The notes: generated by a model not told the origin, from the sequence alone. Shown: positions 45,591 to 58,309, numbered from the stretch's first letter. The stretch is DNA of 64,000 bases from Enterobacterales bacterium (GCA_030949565.1 JAUZSK010000079.1:1-64000); one strand, 5' to 3'. A program made the numbers and translations.

Positions 45591-47567
45591 CTAACTCGCT
45601 GCATTAAGCGCTTTCCAATAAAGCCACGCTAAAAATAAAACTAATCCAAACACCATGACAAAAACATAATGATAAAGATAACCGCTTTGCATTCGACGCA
45701 TTTTACTGGATAAAAATGAAACCACTTTAGCACTACCATTAACCATCCAAGTATCGATCAGTTTTACATCGATCAATTTCCCAAAATTGTTTCCCTAGAG
45801 CTACGCCACCAGCAGAAAAATAATTAATGTAGATATGATCGAAATAATATTTATTCTCGAGAACATGATTAATGGGCCCTAAGAGCTTCTTAGTTTTATC
45901 AGAAAGTTCTGGTTTCCAAACCACAAACACATAAGCCGTTGCTACACCCGCCATAGCTAACCAAAAAGGTAGCGTTTGTACTGCATCTAGTGCCAGAGTG
46001 AAGGGATGCTCATAATGTTCAACTAATGGCGCCACCGTATCATGGATTGGTAACACTCTAATCGCATCGGCAAAATATTCACCACTTAAAATTGTTGGAG
46101 CCAGCCAATAACCGACCACCACCGAAGGTATCGCCAAAGCGATTAAAGGCAAAGTAACCACCCATGGAGACTCTTTTAAATTTGAACGGGTATGTTCATC
46201 CATCCTTTCCTTGGTATGGAAAACCATAAAGAATAATCTGAAGCTATACAAAGCGGTAAAAAAAACACCTATTAAAACACAGACATAAGCGTAGCTAGAA
46301 GCACTTAATTTTGAAAAGTGTTCAACTTCTATAATGGCTTCTTTTGAATAGAACCCAGAAAGAAAAGGCATACCAATTAAAGCTAAAGAACCGATCAACA
46401 TAGTGACATAGGTGATCGGCATATATTTTTTTAAGTTACCCATCTTTCGCATATCCTGCTCGTGATGCATGGCGATGATAACCGATCCAGCGCCCAAGAA
46501 TAATAAAGCTTTGAAGAAAGCATGAGTAACTAGATGGAAAATAGCGACTGAATAAGCAGATGCACCCAGCGCTACCACCATATAACCTAGTTGAGAAAAG
46601 CGTTGAATATGCCACCACCCGTTTAATGTCATTTTGAATCACACCTAAAAAGCCCATAAAGAGTGCGGTTGTACCGCCAATCACTAGGATAAAATTAAGT
46701 GCCGTTTCCGATTGCTCAAACAATGGAGACATCCGCGCCACCATAAAGACACCGGCGGTAACCATGGTCGCAGCATGGATTAAAGCAGAAATGGGTGTAG
46801 GACCTTCCATCGAATCAGGTAACCAAACATGCAGCGGCACCTGAGCCGATTTACCCATCGCTCCGATAAACAAACCAATACAAATAAAGGTGGTTGCCGA
46901 CCACACCACTCCATCGATAACTGGAATAGTTAAATCCTGATAACCCTCGGCCACTTTGGCAAACACCTCAGCGTAATCCAATGTACCAAAAACCATATAA
47001 ACACCAGCAATACCGAGCAAGAAACCAAAGTCACCCACACGGTTAACTAAAAAAGCTTTTAAATTGGCAAAAATAGCGGTAGGCTTTTTTGTACCAGAAG
47101 CCTATCAATAAGTAGGAGACCAATCCAACCGCTTCCCAGCCAAAAAATAGTTGCATAAAGTTATTCGACATTACCAAAGTCAGCATGGCAAAAGTGAATA
47201 GCGAAATATAAGAGAAGAAACGTTGGTAACCGGGGTCGTCTTTCATATAACCAATAGTATAAATATGCACCATTAAGGAAACGAAGGTGACCACTGCCAT
47301 CATAGTGGCTGTTAGTGCATCAATCATAAAACCTACGTTGATACTAAAGTTACCTAATTGCGCCCAAGTATAAAGGTTATAGTTTAGCGGCTCAGCGTCA
47401 CCAAATAACAGACCATTAGCCACACCAATGGATAAATAACAAGAAGCACCAACCGCTAAAGTGGTCAGCCTATGAGCCCACTGGCGGGGCATTTTACTAC
47501 CGAGCAGGCCGACAACGAGTGCGGCAACCAACGGCAATAATACGATAGCGAGTAATTGATTTTGCAT
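45591..47567 (-). pseudogene. nuoL: NADH-quinone oxidoreductase subunit L, three frameshifts
   Basis: Four frames join to a 657-residue NuoL with its lateral helix. The first piece ends at [10 protein letters not shown]. Removing one base of the T6 run at 47085-47090 leads to [17 protein letters not shown] and [24 protein letters not shown] sequence. The A4 run at 46596-46599 shifts again to [20 protein letters not shown], and a third extra base near 45780-45792 joins GKQFW to DVKLIDTWMVNGSA. No stop lies inside the repaired frame. As complex I with a broken NuoL would not pump normally, I read these as sequence errors. The largest cluster of indels in the window. Confidence 0.9.
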
Positions 47568-47579
47568 AATAAAGCGAAG

Positions 47580-47885
47580 CTATCCTTTTAACTGGTTAAT
47601 TTTTTCGACATCGATGGTAGCTCTATTTCTAAATAAAACTACAATGATGGCGAGCCCAATAGCAGCTTCAGCAGCAGCCACCGTCAGAATAAAAAAGACA
47701 AAAACTTGTCCGGCTGAATCCTGTAAAAAATGAGAAAATGCAATAAAATTAGTATTCACAGCGAGAAGCATTAATTCAATACACATCAATAAAGTAATGA
47801 CATTTTTGCGGTTAATAATAATACCGGCCACACTAATGGCAAACAAAACCGCGCTAAGTAAAAGATAATCAGATAATTCAATCAT
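47580..47885 (-). CDS. nuoK: NADH-quinone oxidoreductase subunit K
   Basis: The 101-residue subunit has three membrane helices, with [20 protein letters not shown] (conserved Glu) and [20 protein letters not shown] (second Glu). It overlaps nuoJ by four bases (ATGA) and precedes nuoL by 12. Confidence 0.96.
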   Translation of the reverse strand: MIELSDYLLLSAVLFAISVAGIIINRKNVITLLMCIELMLLAVNTNFIAFSHFLQDSAGQVFVFFILTVAAAEAAIGLAIIVVLFRNRATIDVEKINQLKG

Positions 47886-48545
47886 GATTTATCTCCTTCA
47901 TCGGCTTTAATCTCTGGCGTTTCTTCAGACTCTTGATCATCTTCTGCTACAACCGCATCCATTGAAACAATTTTTAAACGGTTTTTCTTGTTGGCTTGAA
48001 GCTGTTTGCTAATCACCTGCGCTTTACGATGCTTACGGCCTCTAAAGGTTAATGCAATGGCTGAAATAATTGCCACCAATAAAATAACTGCGGCGGTTTC
48101 AAAAGCGATAAAGTAATCGGTATACAACACCCGCCCCAGTTCTTTAATATTGGAGTAGTCCGCATCACGTGGTAATGGCTGTGCGTAATTTTCAGTAGAA
48201 AATTCCCCGTGGGTAATAAAGAAAAACAGTAGTCCAAAAAAATGCGACCGCCGAAATAATTGCTAAAGGTAGGTTTTTAACAAAGCCTTGCCTTAATGCG
48301 GCGTAATCAATATCCATCATCATTACCACAAACAGCAATAGCACCATCACCGCGCCAACATAAACCACAATTAAGCTTAAAGCCAAAAACTCCGCTTCAA
48401 GCAACAACCAAATGGCCGAGGCTGAGACAAAGGTCAAGACTAGAAATAACGCAGCCTTAACGGAGTTTTTACTCGAGATTACCATCAAGGCTGAAAAAAT
48501 CAGCCAACCGGCAAATAAATAAAAAACAATTACTGGAAAACTCAT
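47882..48545 (-). pseudogene. nuoJ: NADH-quinone oxidoreductase subunit J, frameshifted
   Basis: The first frame (MSFPVIVFYLFAGWLIFSAL, SLIVVYVGAVMVLLLFVVMM with the pi-bulge helix) changes at the A7 run at 48236-48242. Dropping one base leads to LLFFFITHGEFSTENYAQ, then VLYTDYFIAFETAAVILLVA. The repaired length is 220. The C-terminal tail is charged and longer than usual. Confidence 0.88.
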
Positions 48546-48631
48546 TGGTGTAGTCTCTACCTTTTATAAAGGATCTATTTTCTAATTGATACAAAAATTC
48601 TATTTGAGAAATCGGCTAAAACAAATCTAAT

Positions 48632-49127
48632 TTAGCGATATTTCGCATCTGCCGCGATATCTTCCGCTAATTGGGTCTCGTAAACACGGCCTATTTCTAG
48701 TAGCTTTTCTTTGGTCATTATTTGAGCCCCTTGTTCTTCAAAATGATATTCAAAGATCCGCGTTTCAACAATTGAATCTACCGGGCAAGACTCTTCACAA
48801 AAACCACAAAAAATACATTTAAACAAATCAATTTCATACTTAGTGGTTCGTCTAGAACCGTCACTTTCTCTTTCCCCTGCTTCAATCGTTATTGCCGCCG
48901 CGGGGCAAACCGCTTCACACAATTTACACGCGATACAACGCTCTTCACCGTTGGGATAACTACGCAGCGCATGTAGCCCTCTAAATCTTGGTGATTGAGG
49001 GGTTTTTTTCTTCGGGATATTGAATGGTCACCTTTGGGCTAAACATATGTCCACCGGTCACCATGAGCCCTTTTATAAGCTCAATCAATAAAAAACTGTT
49101 AAAAAACTGTTTTATCTTATTCATCAT
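48632..49127 (-). pseudogene. nuoI: NADH-quinone oxidoreductase subunit I, frameshifted
   Basis: The 8Fe ferredoxin-like subunit carries clusters N6a and N6b. The C-terminal frame has [15 protein letters not shown] upstream and [16 protein letters not shown]. The N-terminal frame starts at 49127 (MNKIKQFFNSFLLIELIKGL) and reads [13 protein letters not shown] before the T7 run at 49003-49009. Dropping one base there joins [20 protein letters not shown]. Repaired length 164, as expected. Confidence 0.9.
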
Positions 49128-49169
49128 AAACCTGTATCAATAGAAGCTAACTTTCAAGCCCCATCAGTT

Positions 49170-50207
49170 TTAATTAAATGGCCAAACGTTCAACTTGATC
49201 CAAATCGCAACCACCGGCAACCAAACTAGCGTGACGGGAATGAAAATTTTCCAACCTAAGCGCATCACTTGGTCATATCGAAACCTTGGGAAAGTGGCTC
49301 TCAGCCAGAACAGACCAAACAAAAAGAACGAGGCTTTAATCAACAACCATAGCGTTCCTGGCACCCAAGCCGTGATATCATCCATAAAACCATAGCCCTG
49401 AAAAGGCGACAGCCATCCTCCGAAAAACATGATTGCTGTTAAAAATGAAATTAGAATCATATTGGCATATTCGGCTAAAAAGAATAATGAAAATGCCATG
49501 CCGCCGTATTCCACATGGAAACCGGCAACTATTTCTGATTCGCCTTCTGCCATATCAAAAGGAGCACGGTTGGTTTCGGCCACTCCTGAAATCCAATAAA
49601 CCACTAATAAAGGCAGCAGCGGTAACCAAAACCATTGCAGAAAGCCGCCTTGTTGTGACAATACAATATCGCTTAGATTGGTTGATTGCGAGCACATTAA
49701 TACGCCCACCAAAGCAAACCCCATGGCTAATTCATAGGAGATAATTTGTGCCGCCGAACGCATGGCACCTAAAAAAGCATATTTTGAATTGGAGGCCCAA
49801 CCGGCGATAATCACACCATACACGCCGATGGAAGTCATCGCTAATATATAGAGCAAACCCACATCGATATCGGCCAACACTAATTCCGCATCAAAGGGTA
49901 TTACCGCCCAAGCGGCAAAAGAGGGACCAATGAATAAAATCGGCGCCACGATAAACAGCATTTTACTAGCGCCTTGAGGTACCACAATTTCTTTCATGAT
50001 TAACTTAACGGTATCCGCAATCGGTTGTAACCAACCTTTAGGACCAACTCGATTAGGACCTAAACGCAACTGCATATAACCGATCAATTTACGTTCGGCG
50101 TAGGTTGCATAGGCCACAGCTAAAACCACCGGTAAAATAATCGCGACAATTTTAACCACGATCCAAATGAGCGTCATTGCCCAATCCATTAAATTGATTT
50201 CGCTCAT
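49170..50207 (-). CDS. nuoH: NADH-quinone oxidoreductase subunit H
   Basis: The 345-residue subunit forms the quinone tunnel floor. It has [53 protein letters not shown], and [20 protein letters not shown] with the conserved acidic loop. Overlaps the nuoG end by four bases. Confidence 0.97.
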   Translation of the reverse strand: MSEINLMDWAMTLIWIVVKIVAIILPVVLAVAYATYAERKLIGYMQLRLGPNRVGPKGWLQPIADTVKLIMKEIVVPQGASKMLFIVAPILFIGPSFAAWAVIPFDAELVLADIDVGLLYILAMTSIGVYGVIIAGWASNSKYAFLGAMRSAAQIISYELAMGFALVGVLMCSQSTNLSDIVLSQQGGFLQWFWLPLLPLLVVYWISGVAETNRAPFDMAEGESEIVAGFHVEYGGMAFSLFFLAEYANMILISFLTAIMFFGGWLSPFQGYGFMDDITAWVPGTLWLLIKASFFLFGLFWLRATFPRFRYDQVMRLGWKIFIPVTLVWLPVVAIWIKLNVWPFN

Positions 50208-52391
50208 GTTTTAACCCTCGAAATACTGATGGGATGAGTAGACGCTTTTGGCGTTTGTTGCAACGCGCTTGCCCGTCTTACCATCGGGTCAACTAAGTAA
50301 AGCCCTAGACTATCTCTCAGGGAGTCATCTTTGCTCGCAGCGCTTAACGCGGCTGGTGTTTTGCGTGCGATTTTTTTATCGCCCGCCAATTCATGCTTTT
50401 CTTTCAGCTCATCATGGATCTGACGAGAAGACTCATATTCAAAACCTTTAAGGTCAAACAAATTACCCAGCACTCTTAGCACTTTCCATGCGGGCCTTGT
50501 TTCACCCGGCGCGTTTACCACCGCAGCAAAAGTTTGCCAAACGCCTTCAATATTTATAAAGGTACCCGACGCTTCATAGTTACCGGCTATCGGCAACATC
50601 ACCGTGGCATAATCTTGCATACGACCATCTGCATAGGAGGTTAAAGCAACCAAAAACTCGGCTTTTTTAAAGTTCTCTAATGCCTGCTCGTTCCAAATAC
50701 TTTCAACATCTGGCTCACAATTGTGGATCAAATAACCTTTTAGACCTTCAGTTAACATTTGCTTAGCATTTTTACCTGTGGTCGCTCGACCACCGACATC
50801 AGCCTGATAAGGCACAGCTCCGGCCAAATTATTACCGGCTGCATTACAGCCTTGAGTCATGTATCCCCAGTTGGAACCGGTTAATTCAGAGATTTGTTCA
50901 GCTAGCCAGTTGATCACTTCGGCCTGCGAGTGTTCTTGCACATAAACGCCAAGTAACAATGCACTTTTATCGGCATCGATTAGCTCCTGCGCCATCGCTA
51001 AATGGGTATCGTTAAAGCTGACATCCGATAACCAATCACTGACGTCGGCAGCAACATCCTTTACTTTAGAAACAACAGCCGCCAACAAACAAGCAACCTC
51101 TTGTGCTAATAGATGCGGTTCAGGTTGGATTTCATGGCTTAAACGGAAGTTATATTCCCCATCAAATGGATTAATTGCCATAGCTTTACCAAAACCCGTG
51201 GATTTTCTTACTCTTAATGCCGCTAATGGTTGTTCTTGTCGTAAATCACCTGCAATAAGAAGTGTCGCATCCATATTACTCAGATCAGCTAATGGAAAAT
51301 TCAGCCCCGATCGAACATTACCCATTTCATCTGCAGAATAATCTCTGCGCCGAGTTCGAAAATCAATATTGTTGCAACCTAAACCGCGAATCACTTTTTG
51401 CACTAGATAACTTTCTTCCAAGGTGGAATTATTGCCCACTAACGCGCCAAAATTGTTGCCGTCAGAAGCTCCAATAATACGTTTCATTTCTGATACCACA
51501 AAATTAAGCGCGGTTTGCCAGTCACATTCGACCCATTCGCCATCGCGTTTAACTCTTGGCTTGAGTAATCGTTTACCTTCGTTTAAGGCCTGATAGGAAA
51601 AACGATCTCTATCCGAAAGCCACACTTCGTTGATGGCTTCATTTTCCCTAGGTACCACACGAATAATTTCACCGCGACGATGATGCACGCTGACATTAGA
51701 ACCAAGACAATCATGAGCCGCAATGGAAGGTGATTCTCTTAGCTCCCACGCTCTGGCTTTATACCGAGATGGTTTAGCGGTTAACGCGCCGACCGGACAT
51801 AAATCAATAATATTGGCAGAAACCTCTGAACTCATCGACGCCTCAATATAGGTGCCAATTTCCACATGCTCACCGCGCCCCGTGGCACCCATCTCACGCA
51901 GACCAACCACTTCCTGACCAAAACGAACGCAGCGCGTACAATGAATACAGCGCGTCATATCGGTGGCGATTAAAGGTCCAAGATTTTTATCGGTAACCAC
52001 TCGCTTACCTTCAACGTAGCGGCTCACATCATTACCGTAACCGACCGACAAATCTTGTAACTCACACTCACCGCCTTGATCACAAACAGGGCAATCAAGT
52101 GGATGGTTAATCAATAAAAATTCCATCACCGCTTTTTGTGCATCAATCGCTTTTTGACTGGAGGTTTGGATAACCATTCCATCGGCAACCGGCGTTGCAC
52201 AAGCGGGAACAGCTTTAGGAATACTGGAGACTTCCACCATACACATACGGCAATTGGCCGCTACGGATAATTTTTTTGTGGTAACAAAAGCGAGGAATAT
52301 AAATATCCGCATCATCGGCTACTTCAATGATCATTGAGCCGACATCAGCTTCTAGCTTTTTACCATTTATTTCTATATTAACTTTGCCCAT
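50204..52391 (-). pseudogene. nuoG: NADH-quinone oxidoreductase subunit G, frameshifted near the N-terminus
   Basis: The 728-residue iron-sulfur subunit. The first piece begins MGKVNIEINGKKLEADVGS and reaches IPRFCYHKK. Dropping one base from the T7 run at 52271-52277 gives LSVAANCRMCMVEVSSIPKA, followed by CPVCDQGGECELQDLSVGYG, CIHCTRCVRFGQEV and a molybdopterin-oxidoreductase-like domain (residues about 220-650). The reading frame is otherwise clean over 2 kb. Start at 52391 is preferred to an upstream TTG/ATG extension. Confidence 0.92.
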
Positions 52392-52481
52392 TCTTTTTTT
52401 ATCTTTACCTATTCGGGTCAATTGACCTTATTGAATAAACTATTAAATAATTAGACCGTTTAAAAAAAGTTGCGTCTTTTG

Positions 52482-53753
52482 TTAACCTTTCACCAAACTA
52501 CGTTTGTGTTCGATCATATATTCAAACTCATTACGGTACTGCTTTAAAAAACCTTTAATTGGCATTGCCGCGGCATCACCGAGGGCGCAAATGGTTCGGC
52601 CCATAATGTTACCCGCAACTCGCTCTAGATTTTCAATATCTCCAGGCTTACCTTCACCCTCTAAAATTCGGTGGATCACACGAGACATCCAGCCAGTGCC
52701 TTCACGGCAAGGCGAACATTGACCGCAGGATTCTTCGTAATAGAAATGAGCGGTTCTTGCGGCAAGCTCCACAATACAAACACTTTCATCAAGTACCATA
52801 ACCGCGCCCGAGCCTAGCATCGAACCAGCCTTGCCAATGGCATCATAATCCATGGTGATATCCATCATGGTATCTGCAGGCAATATAGGTGAGGATGAAC
52901 CACCGGGAATCACCGCCTTTAGCTTTTTGCCGGCAAGCATACCGCCCGCCATTTCAAGCAATTCTTTAAATGGCATGCCCAAATTAACTTCAAAATTACC
53001 GGGATTAGCCACATGCCCTGATACTGAAAATATTTTAGTTCCACCGTTATTCGGTTTACCTAAATCTAAAAACCACTGACCGCCATTTTCTAAAATAGCC
53101 GGAACAGAAGCGTAACTTTCAGTATTATTGACATTAGTTGGTCGACCAAAAACACCATAGTTAGCGGGAAAAGGTGGCTTAAATCTCGGTTGACCTTTTT
53201 TACCCTCTATCGATTCAATTAATGCAGTTTCCTCACCACAAATATAAGCACCACCACCAAGATGATTATGCAATTCAAAACTAAAGTCCGAACCTAATAT
53301 ATTGTCACCGATAAAATTATTTTCATGTGCTTCCGCGAGGGCAGCTTCCATCCGTTCAAAGGGTTCGTAGAATTCACCGCGAAGATAGTTATAACCAACG
53401 CTGGCATTCATGACAAAACCAGCAATAGTCATGCCCTCAATTAACTGATGGGGATTGTAGCGAAGAATATCCCGGTCTTTAAAGGTACCCGGTTCGCCTT
53501 CATCGGAATTACAAACCACATATTTTTGCCCAGGCATATTACGCGGCATAAAACTCCATTTAAGTCCTGTAGGGAAACCGGCGCCACCACGACCTCTTAA
53601 CGCCGATAATTTAAGTTCATCGATAATTTTATCGTGTGGCAACTGACCCGCCATAATTTTCTTTAAGCTAGAATAACCACCAACACTGAGATAAGCCTCT
53701 AATGACCAAGGTGTCTTATGATGTAGCGTTCTAAAACAGACTTCGTTAGTCAC
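52482..53753 (-). CDS. nuoF: NADH-quinone oxidoreductase subunit F
   Basis: The 423-residue NADH dehydrogenase subunit binds FMN and cluster N3. It has [20 protein letters not shown] (NADH/FMN site), [20 protein letters not shown], and the cluster motif [15 protein letters not shown]. It overlaps nuoE by one base. Confidence 0.97.
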   Translation of the reverse strand: MTNEVCFRTLHHKTPWSLEAYLSVGGYSSLKKIMAGQLPHDKIIDELKLSALRGRGGAGFPTGLKWSFMPRNMPGQKYVVCNSDEGEPGTFKDRDILRYNPHQLIEGMTIAGFVMNASVGYNYLRGEFYEPFERMEAALAEAHENNFIGDNILGSDFSFELHNHLGGGAYICGEETALIESIEGKKGQPRFKPPFPANYGVFGRPTNVNNTESYASVPAILENGGQWFLDLGKPNNGGTKIFSVSGHVANPGNFEVNLGMPFKELLEMAGGMLAGKKLKAVIPGGSSSPILPADTMMDITMDYDAIGKAGSMLGSGAVMVLDESVCIVELAARTAHFYYEESCGQCSPCREGTGWMSRVIHRILEGEGKPGDIENLERVAGNIMGRTICALGDAAAMPIKGFLKQYRNEFEYMIEHKRSLVKG

Positions 53754-54298
53754 TATTTACCCTCCTTAGACGATGCATCAAGCGCTGCAATATCGGAAAG
53801 AATTTGGTCAATTTTTTCTTCGGTTAAATTTTCATGGTAAACCTTATCAACCTCAAGCATCGGAGCGCCGCCACAAGCGGCCATACATTCGACTTCTTTA
53901 AGGCTAAACAAACCATCTTTGGTGGTTTCACCTAATTTGATATTTAAACGGTCTTGTAAATGCTTAATGACTTTATCAGAGCCTCTGAGACTACAAGAAA
54001 TATTGGTACAAACTGATACCACATGTTTGCCCATTTTATTCAGATGGAACATGGTATAAAAAGAGGCCACTTCATACACAGCCACTGGCGGAACATCTAG
54101 ATATTCAGCCACCGCTTGCATTGACTCTTCAGTTAAGTAATTACCATTATATTCTTGCACCACTTTTAACGCTGGCATAATCGGTGGGCGCTTACGTTCT
54201 GCTGGATATTTTGTAATCCAGTGATCTATTTCTTTGACTGCCTTGGCTGGCAATAACTGTTTTAGTTTTAGGGATTTATCGTAATTTAAATCAGTCAT
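53753..54298 (-). CDS. nuoE: NADH-quinone oxidoreductase subunit E
   Basis: The 181-residue thioredoxin-like 2Fe-2S subunit (N1a) has [20 protein letters not shown] and [14 protein letters not shown], which supply the four Cys ligands. Overlaps nuoD by one base and nuoF by one base, so these three are tightly coupled. Confidence 0.96.
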   Translation of the reverse strand: MTDLNYDKSLKLKQLLPAKAVKEIDHWITKYPAERKRPPIMPALKVVQEYNGNYLTEESMQAVAEYLDVPPVAVYEVASFYTMFHLNKMGKHVVSVCTNISCSLRGSDKVIKHLQDRLNIKLGETTKDGLFSLKEVECMAACGGAPMLEVDKVYHENLTEEKIDQILSDIAALDASSKEGK

Positions 54299-55551
54299 TA
54301 GCGATCAATCTCCCCAAAAACCACATCCATGGTACCAATAATAGCCACCACATCCGCTAACATATGGCCTTTAGCCATTTCATTCATGGCGGCCATATGC
54401 GCAAAACCCGGTGCTCTTATTTTTAAACGATAGGGCTTATTGGCGCCATCCGATAATAAATAAATGCCGAACTCGCCTTTCGGATGCTCCACTGCAGCAT
54501 AGGCTTCGCCCTCTGGTACGCAGTAGCCTTCGGTAAAGAGTTTAAAGTGATGAATCAAAGACTCCATATTTTCCCTTACATCAGCACGATTGGGCGGCGC
54601 GACCTTGTAATCATCAACCATCACCGGTCCTGGATTGGCACGCAGCCATTTGATACATTGTCTAATGATTCGATTCGATTGACGCATTTCCTCGACACGA
54701 ACTAAATAACGGTCATAACAATCACCATTGCGCCCAACCGGTATATCAAAATCAAGTTCGGCATAGGTATCGTAGGGTTGTTTTTTCCTCAGGTCCCAAG
54801 CGACGCCCGACCCGCGTAACATTGGACCAGTTAGCCCTAATTGAAAGGCTCTTTCGGGTGATACCACACCAATGCCAACTAAACGCTGCTTCCAAATACG
54901 GTTTTCAGTAAGTAAGGATTCATACTCATCAATGGCACTCGGAAAAGTCTCAGTATAATCCCACAGAAAATCAAGCAGCGATCCCTGTCGATTTTCGTTA
55001 AGTTTATTTAATTTTTTATCCTTGCGCCAAGGCGATTTATCATAGTGAGGCATGGTATCGGGTAAATCACGATAAACCCCACCAGGTCTAAAATAAGTCG
55101 CATGCATACGTGTACCGGAGACCGCTTCATAGGCGTCCATCAAGGGTTCTCGATCACGAAAACAATAGAGGAACATGGTCATAGCGCCAACATCCAGCCC
55201 GTGAGCACCTAGCCACATTAGATGATTCAAAATACGAGTAATTTCCGCAAACATAACGCGGATATACTGGGCTCGTTTAGGCACCTTAATTTTTAATAGT
55301 TTTTCGATAGCAAGTACATAAGCGTGCTCGTTACACATCATGGAGACATAATCGAGCCGATCCATATAACCAATGCTTTGGTTGTAGGGTTTTATTTCTG
55401 CCAGTTTCTCAGTACCGCGATGGAGTAAACCGATATGCGGATCAGCGCGCTCAATCACTTCACCATCCAATTCTAAAATCATCCGCAGCACACCGTGAGC
55501 GGCAGGATGTTGAGGTCCAAAATTGAGAGTATAGTGTTCTATTTCAGCCAT
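54298..55551 (-). CDS. nuoD: NADH-quinone oxidoreductase subunit D
   Basis: The 417-residue subunit forms the quinone site with NuoB. It has [45 protein letters not shown] and the final [10 protein letters not shown]. It is separate from nuoC, unlike the NuoCD fusion of E. coli and some relatives. Confidence 0.97.
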   Translation of the reverse strand: MAEIEHYTLNFGPQHPAAHGVLRMILELDGEVIERADPHIGLLHRGTEKLAEIKPYNQSIGYMDRLDYVSMMCNEHAYVLAIEKLLKIKVPKRAQYIRVMFAEITRILNHLMWLGAHGLDVGAMTMFLYCFRDREPLMDAYEAVSGTRMHATYFRPGGVYRDLPDTMPHYDKSPWRKDKKLNKLNENRQGSLLDFLWDYTETFPSAIDEYESLLTENRIWKQRLVGIGVVSPERAFQLGLTGPMLRGSGVAWDLRKKQPYDTYAELDFDIPVGRNGDCYDRYLVRVEEMRQSNRIIRQCIKWLRANPGPVMVDDYKVAPPNRADVRENMESLIHHFKLFTEGYCVPEGEAYAAVEHPKGEFGIYLLSDGANKPYRLKIRAPGFAHMAAMNEMAKGHMLADVVAIIGTMDVVFGEIDR

Positions 55552-55630
55552 AAAAGTTACTTTTTATTTTGATAATTGATTATCATTGTCCGTAGGTTTC
55601 TACGAACCGCTTTTGTTCACACCAAACAGC

Positions 55631-56269
55631 TTAACGAATGACTCGAGGAACTAAAATTCGCTCCTCAATCGAGACTGGTTGATAAACACACTGTTCTTTT
55701 TCTTCATCATATTTCATTTCAAGCTCACCAATAACCGGGAAATCCTTACGGAAAGGATGTCCAATAAAGCCGTAATCAGTTAATATTCGGCGCAGATCAG
55801 GATGGCCATCAAACAATAAACCAAACAAATCAAAGGCTTCTCTTTCAAACCAATTGGCGCCATTCCATAAGTTGACTAAACTGGGCACTAACATGGAATC
55901 TTCGGCCACAAAGGTTTTTACCCTAACACGATGATTAAGAGTCACCGATAATAAATGATAAACCACCGCATAACGCTGTTTTGGCCAACTGCTTTTAGGC
56001 ATCGCTTGGCGTCCTCGTTCAAATCCTTGGCTAGTGGCTTCTTGAGTGGCCCATTCATCCAGACCGTAGGTTAAATAATCAATACCCGCGACATCCATAA
56101 GCTGCTCAAACAGAAACGCATCATTATCACGCAAGCCCTTCATTAACTGGGTCAAGTTAGACACCTCGACGATCAGCGTTAACTCGCCATTAGCAATATG
56201 AGACTCGACCAAAAGAGACTCAAAGGCCTGATCAATCGCCTGTTTTAATTGAGAGAGAGCGTTAGCCAT
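55631..56269 (-). CDS. nuoC: NADH-quinone oxidoreductase subunit C
   Basis: The 212-residue subunit has the 30-kDa signature ANWFEREAFDLFGLLFDGHP, then LRRILTDYGFIGHPFRKDFP and QCVYQPVSIEERILVPRV. An 80-base gap separates it from nuoD. Confidence 0.95.
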   Translation of the reverse strand: MANALSQLKQAIDQAFESLLVESHIANGELTLIVEVSNLTQLMKGLRDNDAFLFEQLMDVAGIDYLTYGLDEWATQEATSQGFERGRQAMPKSSWPKQRYAVVYHLLSVTLNHRVRVKTFVAEDSMLVPSLVNLWNGANWFEREAFDLFGLLFDGHPDLRRILTDYGFIGHPFRKDFPVIGELEMKYDEEKEQCVYQPVSIEERILVPRVIR

Positions 56270-56324
56270 TAACCGGTGTTCCTCTTAAAGTAAATCTTGC
56301 TGGTAGCGGAGTTTAATTATCATC

Positions 56325-56894
56325 TTATGCTGACCTAACAATACTATTGGTTCGCTTGATTTTGTTTTGTAGTTGAATCACGCCAAACATTAAAGCTTCC
56401 GCCGTTGGAGGGCAGCCCGGTACATAAATATCAACCGGTACAATTCGATCACAGCCTCTCACCACCGCGTAGGAATAGTGGTAGTAACCGCCACCATTAG
56501 CGCAAGAACCCATAGAAATCACCCATTTAGGTTCAGGCATTTGATCATAGACACGGCGCAGCGCCGGTGCCATTTTATTAGTTAAGGTGCCAGCCACTAT
56601 CATCACATCGGATTGACGCGGACTGGGTCTAAATACGATACCAAAGCGATCAAAATCATAACGCGAAGCGCCCGCTTGCATCATTTCTACCGCACAACAG
56701 GCCAATCCAAAAGTCATTGGCCACATGGAGCCGGTTCGGGCCCAATTGACCAGTGTATCAATACCCGTTACCAAATAACCTTTACCTGACTGTTTAACCT
56801 CACCTTGCTTGGACAAGGCTTGCTTCAACTGGGGTAGAGTTGGAGAAACTAAAGTATTTGCGGCCGAAGGGTCGTGTTTTTCCACTATTCCCAT
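56325..56894 (-). CDS. nuoB: NADH-quinone oxidoreductase subunit B
   Basis: The 189-residue subunit holds cluster N2. It has [20 protein letters not shown] with the tandem Cys, [20 protein letters not shown] and [20 protein letters not shown] use the ATG at 56894, overlapping the nuoA end by ten bases. An in-frame start upstream at 56915 would overlap by more. Confidence 0.95.
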   Translation of the reverse strand: MGIVEKHDPSAANTLVSPTLPQLKQALSKQGEVKQSGKGYLVTGIDTLVNWARTGSMWPMTFGLACCAVEMMQAGASRYDFDRFGIVFRPSPRQSDVMIVAGTLTNKMAPALRRVYDQMPEPKWVISMGSCANGGGYYHYSYAVVRGCDRIVPVDIYVPGCPPTAEALMFGVIQLQNKIKRTNSIVRSA

Positions 56895-57241
56895 TCTAAG
56901 GCTCCTTTTTTCCACTCATAAATAAAACCAACTACTAACAAGCCTAAAAAAACACCCATTGCACCGACTGCAAACATATCAAGTTCTTGAAAAACAACCG
57001 CCCAAGGAAATAAGAAGGCGACTTCTAAATCAAAGATAATAAATAAGATGGCCACCAGATAAAAACGAATATCAAATTTATGGCGTGCATCTTCAAAGGC
57101 ATCGAATCCGCATTCAAAAGGCAGGTTTTTATCATGGTTTTCTTTACGAGGGGCGGCCAAATATCCGACGAATTCTAAGAATGCTCCGAATCCAAGGCCG
57201 ATAGCGATGAAAACAAGTATGGGGAGATAGTTTTCTAGCAT
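56885..57241 (-). CDS. nuoA: NADH-quinone oxidoreductase subunit A
   Basis: The 118-residue three-helix subunit has [40 protein letters not shown] and [20 protein letters not shown]. First gene of the 14-gene nuo operon (nuoA to nuoN, order conserved). Confidence 0.96.
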   Translation of the reverse strand: MLENYLPILVFIAIGLGFGAFLEFVGYLAAPRKENHDKNLPFECGFDAFEDARHKFDIRFYLVAILFIIFDLEVAFLFPWAVVFQELDMFAVGAMGVFLGLLVVGFIYEWKKGALEWE

Positions 57242-57936
57242 TGATTTTCCCGTTTATTATTTAGCCAAATATGTCTTAATCCAACACGCGCTTTGCAAAG
57301 CATGCTTTTAGAGAGCTAAAGTCTCTATTAATTGAAATATCAATCAATTATAGTCAATATTGTAAAATAAATCTTTCAACGAAATCCATTAGCAAACACC
57401 CATAATTGGGTTTCGTCGTTCGGTCGCTGCTAATACTATTAGTTTACCCCCACTCCTGTCATTAAAAAATCGCAAAAAGTTTGATCTCAACTCGTTAATT
57501 GGTCATAAAACATCCAATTTGTAGCGAATTGTTTATAAAATAGACTGTCTTGTCGCATTCTGTGTCTTAGACTCGCTATTTCTTAGATCAAAATTCAACT
57601 TAATTCAGCCATTAGGACACGCCTTTGCCATGCGCTGCACAAATTTATTAACTCAATCCTTGAACTAAGCTACACCAAATTCAGATTTATAGGCTTTATT
57701 TGAGTTTTTCTAGCCTTTGTTCAAATGATTTCAGCCAAATCTAACTCAGCCAATGACTAAAGGCATTAACTGCAAAGAAATTTATGCTTGTTACTTCCGG
57801 TTCAACTATTACAGCTAGCCTGAAAGGTGACGAGTGTAACAATCAGCCTTGACTCCGGTCTATTAATTAAGCTTGGTAAGACTAAGATCGTAAACTTAAA
57901 CCGTGAATTCAAATCAAATAATCGAGGGGTTGATTG
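57242..57936 (-). promoter_or_regulatory. 695-base gene-free region upstream of nuoA
   Basis: I find no supported gene here, nor the tRNA or secG that often precede nuoA. A perfect TATAAT (-10, minus strand, 57352-57347) about 105 bases before nuoA is the best promoter element, with no good -35 box. Closer to nuoA lie a perfect 12-base palindrome GCTTTGCAAAGC at about 57290-57301 and an inverted repeat CTTTTAGAGAGCTAAAG at 57305-57321, both plausible regulator sites for the operon. The 57420-57900 part is AT-rich, without a recognisable structure. Confidence 0.4.
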
Positions 57937-58248
57937 ATGTGTAGTAGCCCAAAATCCAGTGGACAAACAAGCCCTCGGGCCAGTAAAATACGTGGGGTTT
58001 TTGCCGAATTATCGTCCGAAAAACAAGCCCGTTTTACCGCAATCGCCAACGCAGCCGATGAAAGGCGCCAACGCCGTATTCAGTTAAAATCATCTGCTAG
58101 CGATCTGATTTTAAATCATGGACAGCAGGCTAAATCGATTAATATAACCAAATTAACAAACCCCAGCATCCTTAACCAAGTAAAGCGAAGGCTAATTGAT
58201 ACTTATCATTGGGCCAGCCAAAAAGATTTAATCGGGTTATTTCACTAG
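57937..58248 (+). CDS. small basic protein of unknown function
   Basis: The 103-residue frame starts at the ATG at 57937 with GAGGGG about ten bases upstream. It has an S/P/R-rich head (SSPKSSGQTSPRASKIRGVF), a helical middle (SEKQARFTAIANAADERRQR) and a second helix near the end (ILNQVKRRLIDTYHWASQKD). Predicted highly basic, with no membrane helix. I recognise no family. The codon use looks like the neighbours and the strand is opposite to the flanking lnt and nuo genes. Confidence 0.5.
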   Translation: MCSSPKSSGQTSPRASKIRGVFAELSSEKQARFTAIANAADERRQRRIQLKSSASDLILNHGQQAKSINITKLTNPSILNQVKRRLIDTYHWASQKDLIGLFH

Positions 58249-58309
58249 ACCAAAAGATTTTTTAAAACCCAACACCTATCTTTTTTTATCTTTTTCTCGC
58301 AACTAGCAC

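Noticed and set aside
42505..57241. Real decay of complex I suggested by four broken nuo genes
   Set aside because: All breaks are single bases in homopolymers, repaired lengths are normal, and no other damage is seen in the same genes, so sequencing error is the simpler explanation.
57242..57936. Possible tRNA-Leu or secG upstream of nuoA
   Set aside because: No cloverleaf, no GGTTCRANTCC T-loop and no SecG-like frame is seen.
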